64,000 bases of DNA from a bacterium. GTDB taxonomy: Bacteria; Chloroflexota; Anaerolineae; Caldilineales; Caldilineaceae. Positions 62,273 through 64,000 of the stretch are shown here, in pieces (positions within the stretch are counted from its first letter, which is position 1; every line of letters starts with the position of its first letter). Under the pieces are notes generated by a model. It saw nothing but the letters and a program-made list of their open reading frames with translations. It searched no databases and had not been told where the DNA came from. The position numbers and the translations under genes were made by a program. The DNA lies in contig WGMT01000022.1 in the NCBI GenBank assembly GCA_016124945.1, positions 1-64,000 on the forward strand, read 5' to 3'.

Positions 62273-63490
62273 ATGCACTTTTCGTTGGCCTGCACCGCCT
62301 GCGCGTGGACCGGACCGGACGCCGACATTGCCCAGTGTCCCTCTTGTGGCGGCATCATTGACGTGGTCTATGCGTCCGCTGCGGTGGACGTTGACGCGGC
62401 GCAGCCCGGTCTTTTCCGTTGGGCGTCGCGACTGCCGCTGCATGATCCGTCCACCGCTTTGAGTCTGGGCGAAGGCAACACACCCCTGGTGCGGTCACAT
62501 CGGCTGGGCGACGAGTTGCGTCTTTCCTCCCTGTTTTTTAAGTTGGAAGGAAGCAACCCCACCGGCTCGTACAAGGATCGCATCGCCGCCGTGGGTGTCG
62601 CTCGTCTGCGCGAGTTGGGGAAGACGGCGTGGGCGGCCACCTCGTCGGGGAATGCTGGGGCGGCGATTGCGGCGTACGGCGCACAGGCCGGTCTCGACGG
62701 CTACCTTTTTACGCTGGAGAAGGCGTCGCGTGCCAAGATCGCGCAGATCCTGGCCTACGGGCCGCACGTCACCGCTGTGGAGCGGTTGGGCTACGATCCA
62801 GATGTGGAGAAGCTGACGTGGGCCAACATCCGTCGCCTGTGTGCCGAGCGCAACTGGCAGATGCTGGTGACGGCGCGGGCCTTCAGTCCTCACGCCATGG
62901 AAGGCGTCAAGACGATTGCGTTTGAGGTGTGCGAGCAGATGAACGGCGTCGCGCCCGACGTGGTCTACGTGCCCGTGGGTGGTGGCGGGCTGCTCAGCGC
63001 TTCTTGGAAAGGCTTCGTCGAAGCCCACGCTGCGGGGATGATCCCAACCTTGCCGCGTATGGTGGCGGTGCAGGCCTGCGGCTGTGACGCCATCACCCAA
63101 GCCTGGCAGGCGGATCGTCCTGTGTCACCGATTCCTGGCTGCACCAGTGCCATTTCGGGCATCCAACTTACCGCCCCGCCCGACGGCGATCTCGTGCTGC
63201 AGGCGCTGCGTGAATCAGGGGGTTGGTGCGTCTCCGTCCCCGACGCCGAGACCTACCGCGCCCAGGCCGATCTGGCCGCCAAAGAAGGTCTATTTGTCGA
63301 ACCGGCCGCCGCCATCACCGTGGCCGCCCTGCGCGCGGACCGCGCCGCCGGGCGACTTAGCGGCGAAGAACGCATCGCCTGCTGGCTTACCGGCACCGGC
63401 TTTAAAGACGCCACGGCGTTGCAGAACATGGTGGCGGAGAAGACGGTAGCGATGATGCGGGCGGAGGAGATTGTGATGATTGATGATTAA
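62273..63490 (+). CDS. Threonine synthase-like PLP enzyme
   Basis: A 405-residue fold-type II PLP protein. An N-terminal zinc-ribbon-like part (CTACAW ... CPSCGG) is followed by EGNTPLV, NPTGSYKDRIA (PLP lysine), SSGNAGAA and VGGGGLL. It resembles archaeal-type threonine synthase but in this setting may act on another phospho- or hydroxy-amino acid. The start is ATG 62273, directly after the FAH gene stop. Confidence 0.85.
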   Translation: MHFSLACTACAWTGPDADIAQCPSCGGIIDVVYASAAVDVDAAQPGLFRWASRLPLHDPSTALSLGEGNTPLVRSHRLGDELRLSSLFFKLEGSNPTGSYKDRIAAVGVARLRELGKTAWAATSSGNAGAAIAAYGAQAGLDGYLFTLEKASRAKIAQILAYGPHVTAVERLGYDPDVEKLTWANIRRLCAERNWQMLVTARAFSPHAMEGVKTIAFEVCEQMNGVAPDVVYVPVGGGGLLSASWKGFVEAHAAGMIPTLPRMVAVQACGCDAITQAWQADRPVSPIPGCTSAISGIQLTAPPDGDLVLQALRESGGWCVSVPDAETYRAQADLAAKEGLFVEPAAAITVAALRADRAAGRLSGEERIACWLTGTGFKDATALQNMVAEKTVAMMRAEEIVMIDD

Positions 63491-63694
63491 AGATTGGGTG
63501 GAGGGTGTTGCGCCGATGTGGGGATGTTGGTTTCGTAGATTTGGCGATTAGGAGATTAGGCGATTGGGGATCGTCGAGGCTCTGAAATCCCTTAATCGCC
63601 CAATCGCCAACTTGAAAACGACATCGCCCCAATCCAGAGACATCACCCTCTACCCAATCTTTAATCATCAATCATCCATTTCAAAGGATTTTCC
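63491..63694. repeat. Octamer/heptamer palindrome upstream of SDR
   Basis: AAAGATTGGGTGGAGGG and GCGATTAGGAGATTAGGCGA on the left are mirrored by CCCTTAATCGCCCAATCGCC and CCTCTACCCAATCTTT on the right. Two nested inverted repeats therefore fill this gap; there is no gene. Confidence 0.8.
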
Positions 63695-64000
63695 ATGCGT
63701 CTACACAACAAAGTCATCATTGTCACCGGCGGCGGCACCGGCATTGGCCTGGGGATTGTGCGTTGTTGTGCGCGCGAGGGGGCGGCGGTGGTGCTGGCCC
63801 AACGTCGCGTCGAGTTGGCCGAGCAGGAAGCAGCGTCTCTGCGCGAGGACGGTCACCGCGCGCTGGCGCTGCGCTGCGACGTGAGCAGCCGCGCCGACGT
63901 GCAGGCGCTGGTGGCGCGCACCGTGGCCGAATTTGGACGGCTGGATGCGATGGTCAACAATGCCGCGCTCACCGGCGCGTCGGTGGAAGCACGTCCTTTT
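63695..64000 (+). CDS. Short-chain dehydrogenase/reductase, cut by window end
   Basis: The first 102 residues of an SDR: VTGGGTGIGLGIV cofactor motif, CDVSSRADV and NNAALTG. The catalytic YxxxK would lie beyond the window. TCAAAGGA precedes ATG 63695. It continues the sugar-acid catabolic run. Confidence 0.92.
   Translation, partial: MRLHNKVIIVTGGGTGIGLGIVRCCAREGAAVVLAQRRVELAEQEAASLREDGHRALALRCDVSSRADVQALVARTVAEFGRLDAMVNNAALTGASVEARPF

Overview
This window looks like chromosomal DNA from a moderately GC-rich, free-living heterotrophic bacterium, most likely a filamentous Chloroflexota lineage (Caldilineae/Anaerolineae-like). That placement is an inference. It rests on the gene mix (glycolate oxidase with a fused GlcD-GlcE, tocopherol-cyclase-like protein, many unlinked sugar ABC importers, many PIN-type toxin-antitoxin pairs) and on intergenic short tandem heptamer repeats of the kind best known from cyanobacteria. 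No 16S or 23S sequence is present to settle it; only the 3' part of a 5S rRNA opens the window.

Layout. 1-280: end of an rRNA operon and its terminator. 424-6351 (minus): glycolate/lactate operon of LctP-type permease, GlcD-GlcE fusion and GlcF. 6708-13172 (minus): a periplasmic-binding-protein / sensor kinase / NarL-type response regulator system, split by a TetR + DUF418 module with three matching operators. 13840-19875: tocopherol-cyclase-like protein, two PIN toxin-antitoxin pairs and a small sugar/hydroxy-acid catabolic run. 19970-32590: an accessory (defence) island containing a GIY-YIG-like protein, a RAYT transposase embedded in its own REP/BIME array, several toxin-antitoxin pairs, and a DNA phosphorothioation cluster dndC-dndD-dndE-dndA. 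No dndB or dndFGH is seen. The cluster converges on a PLD-like gene translationally coupled to an SBD-HNH (phosphorothioate-reader type) endonuclease. 32937-44136: sugar isomerase-like protein, GH106-like glycosidase, a second large BIME array, an ECF sigma/anti-sigma pair, a MalEFG-type importer with a mutarotase, and an enolase-superfamily dehydratase. 44282-48172: recO, a CheY-like protein, a class III aminotransferase and an aldo/keto reductase. 48328-64000: sugar-acid catabolism (SDRs, amidohydrolase, Ldh_2-family dehydrogenase, three Gfo/Idh/MocA oxidoreductases, MDR dehydrogenase, FAH-family hydrolase, threonine-synthase-like enzyme) around an IclR regulator and a Dpp-type importer with no ATPase genes.

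Two features stand out. First, the phosphorothioation writer sits beside a predicted phosphorothioate-dependent nuclease, with a vestige of a second such nuclease on the other flank; this arrangement should be self-toxic unless regulated or mechanistically different. Second, nearly every long intergenic gap holds a palindrome built from degenerate 7-8-base tandem repeats, and these repeats supply the stop codons and last residues of at least four genes.

All annotations come from reading the sequence; no database search was run.
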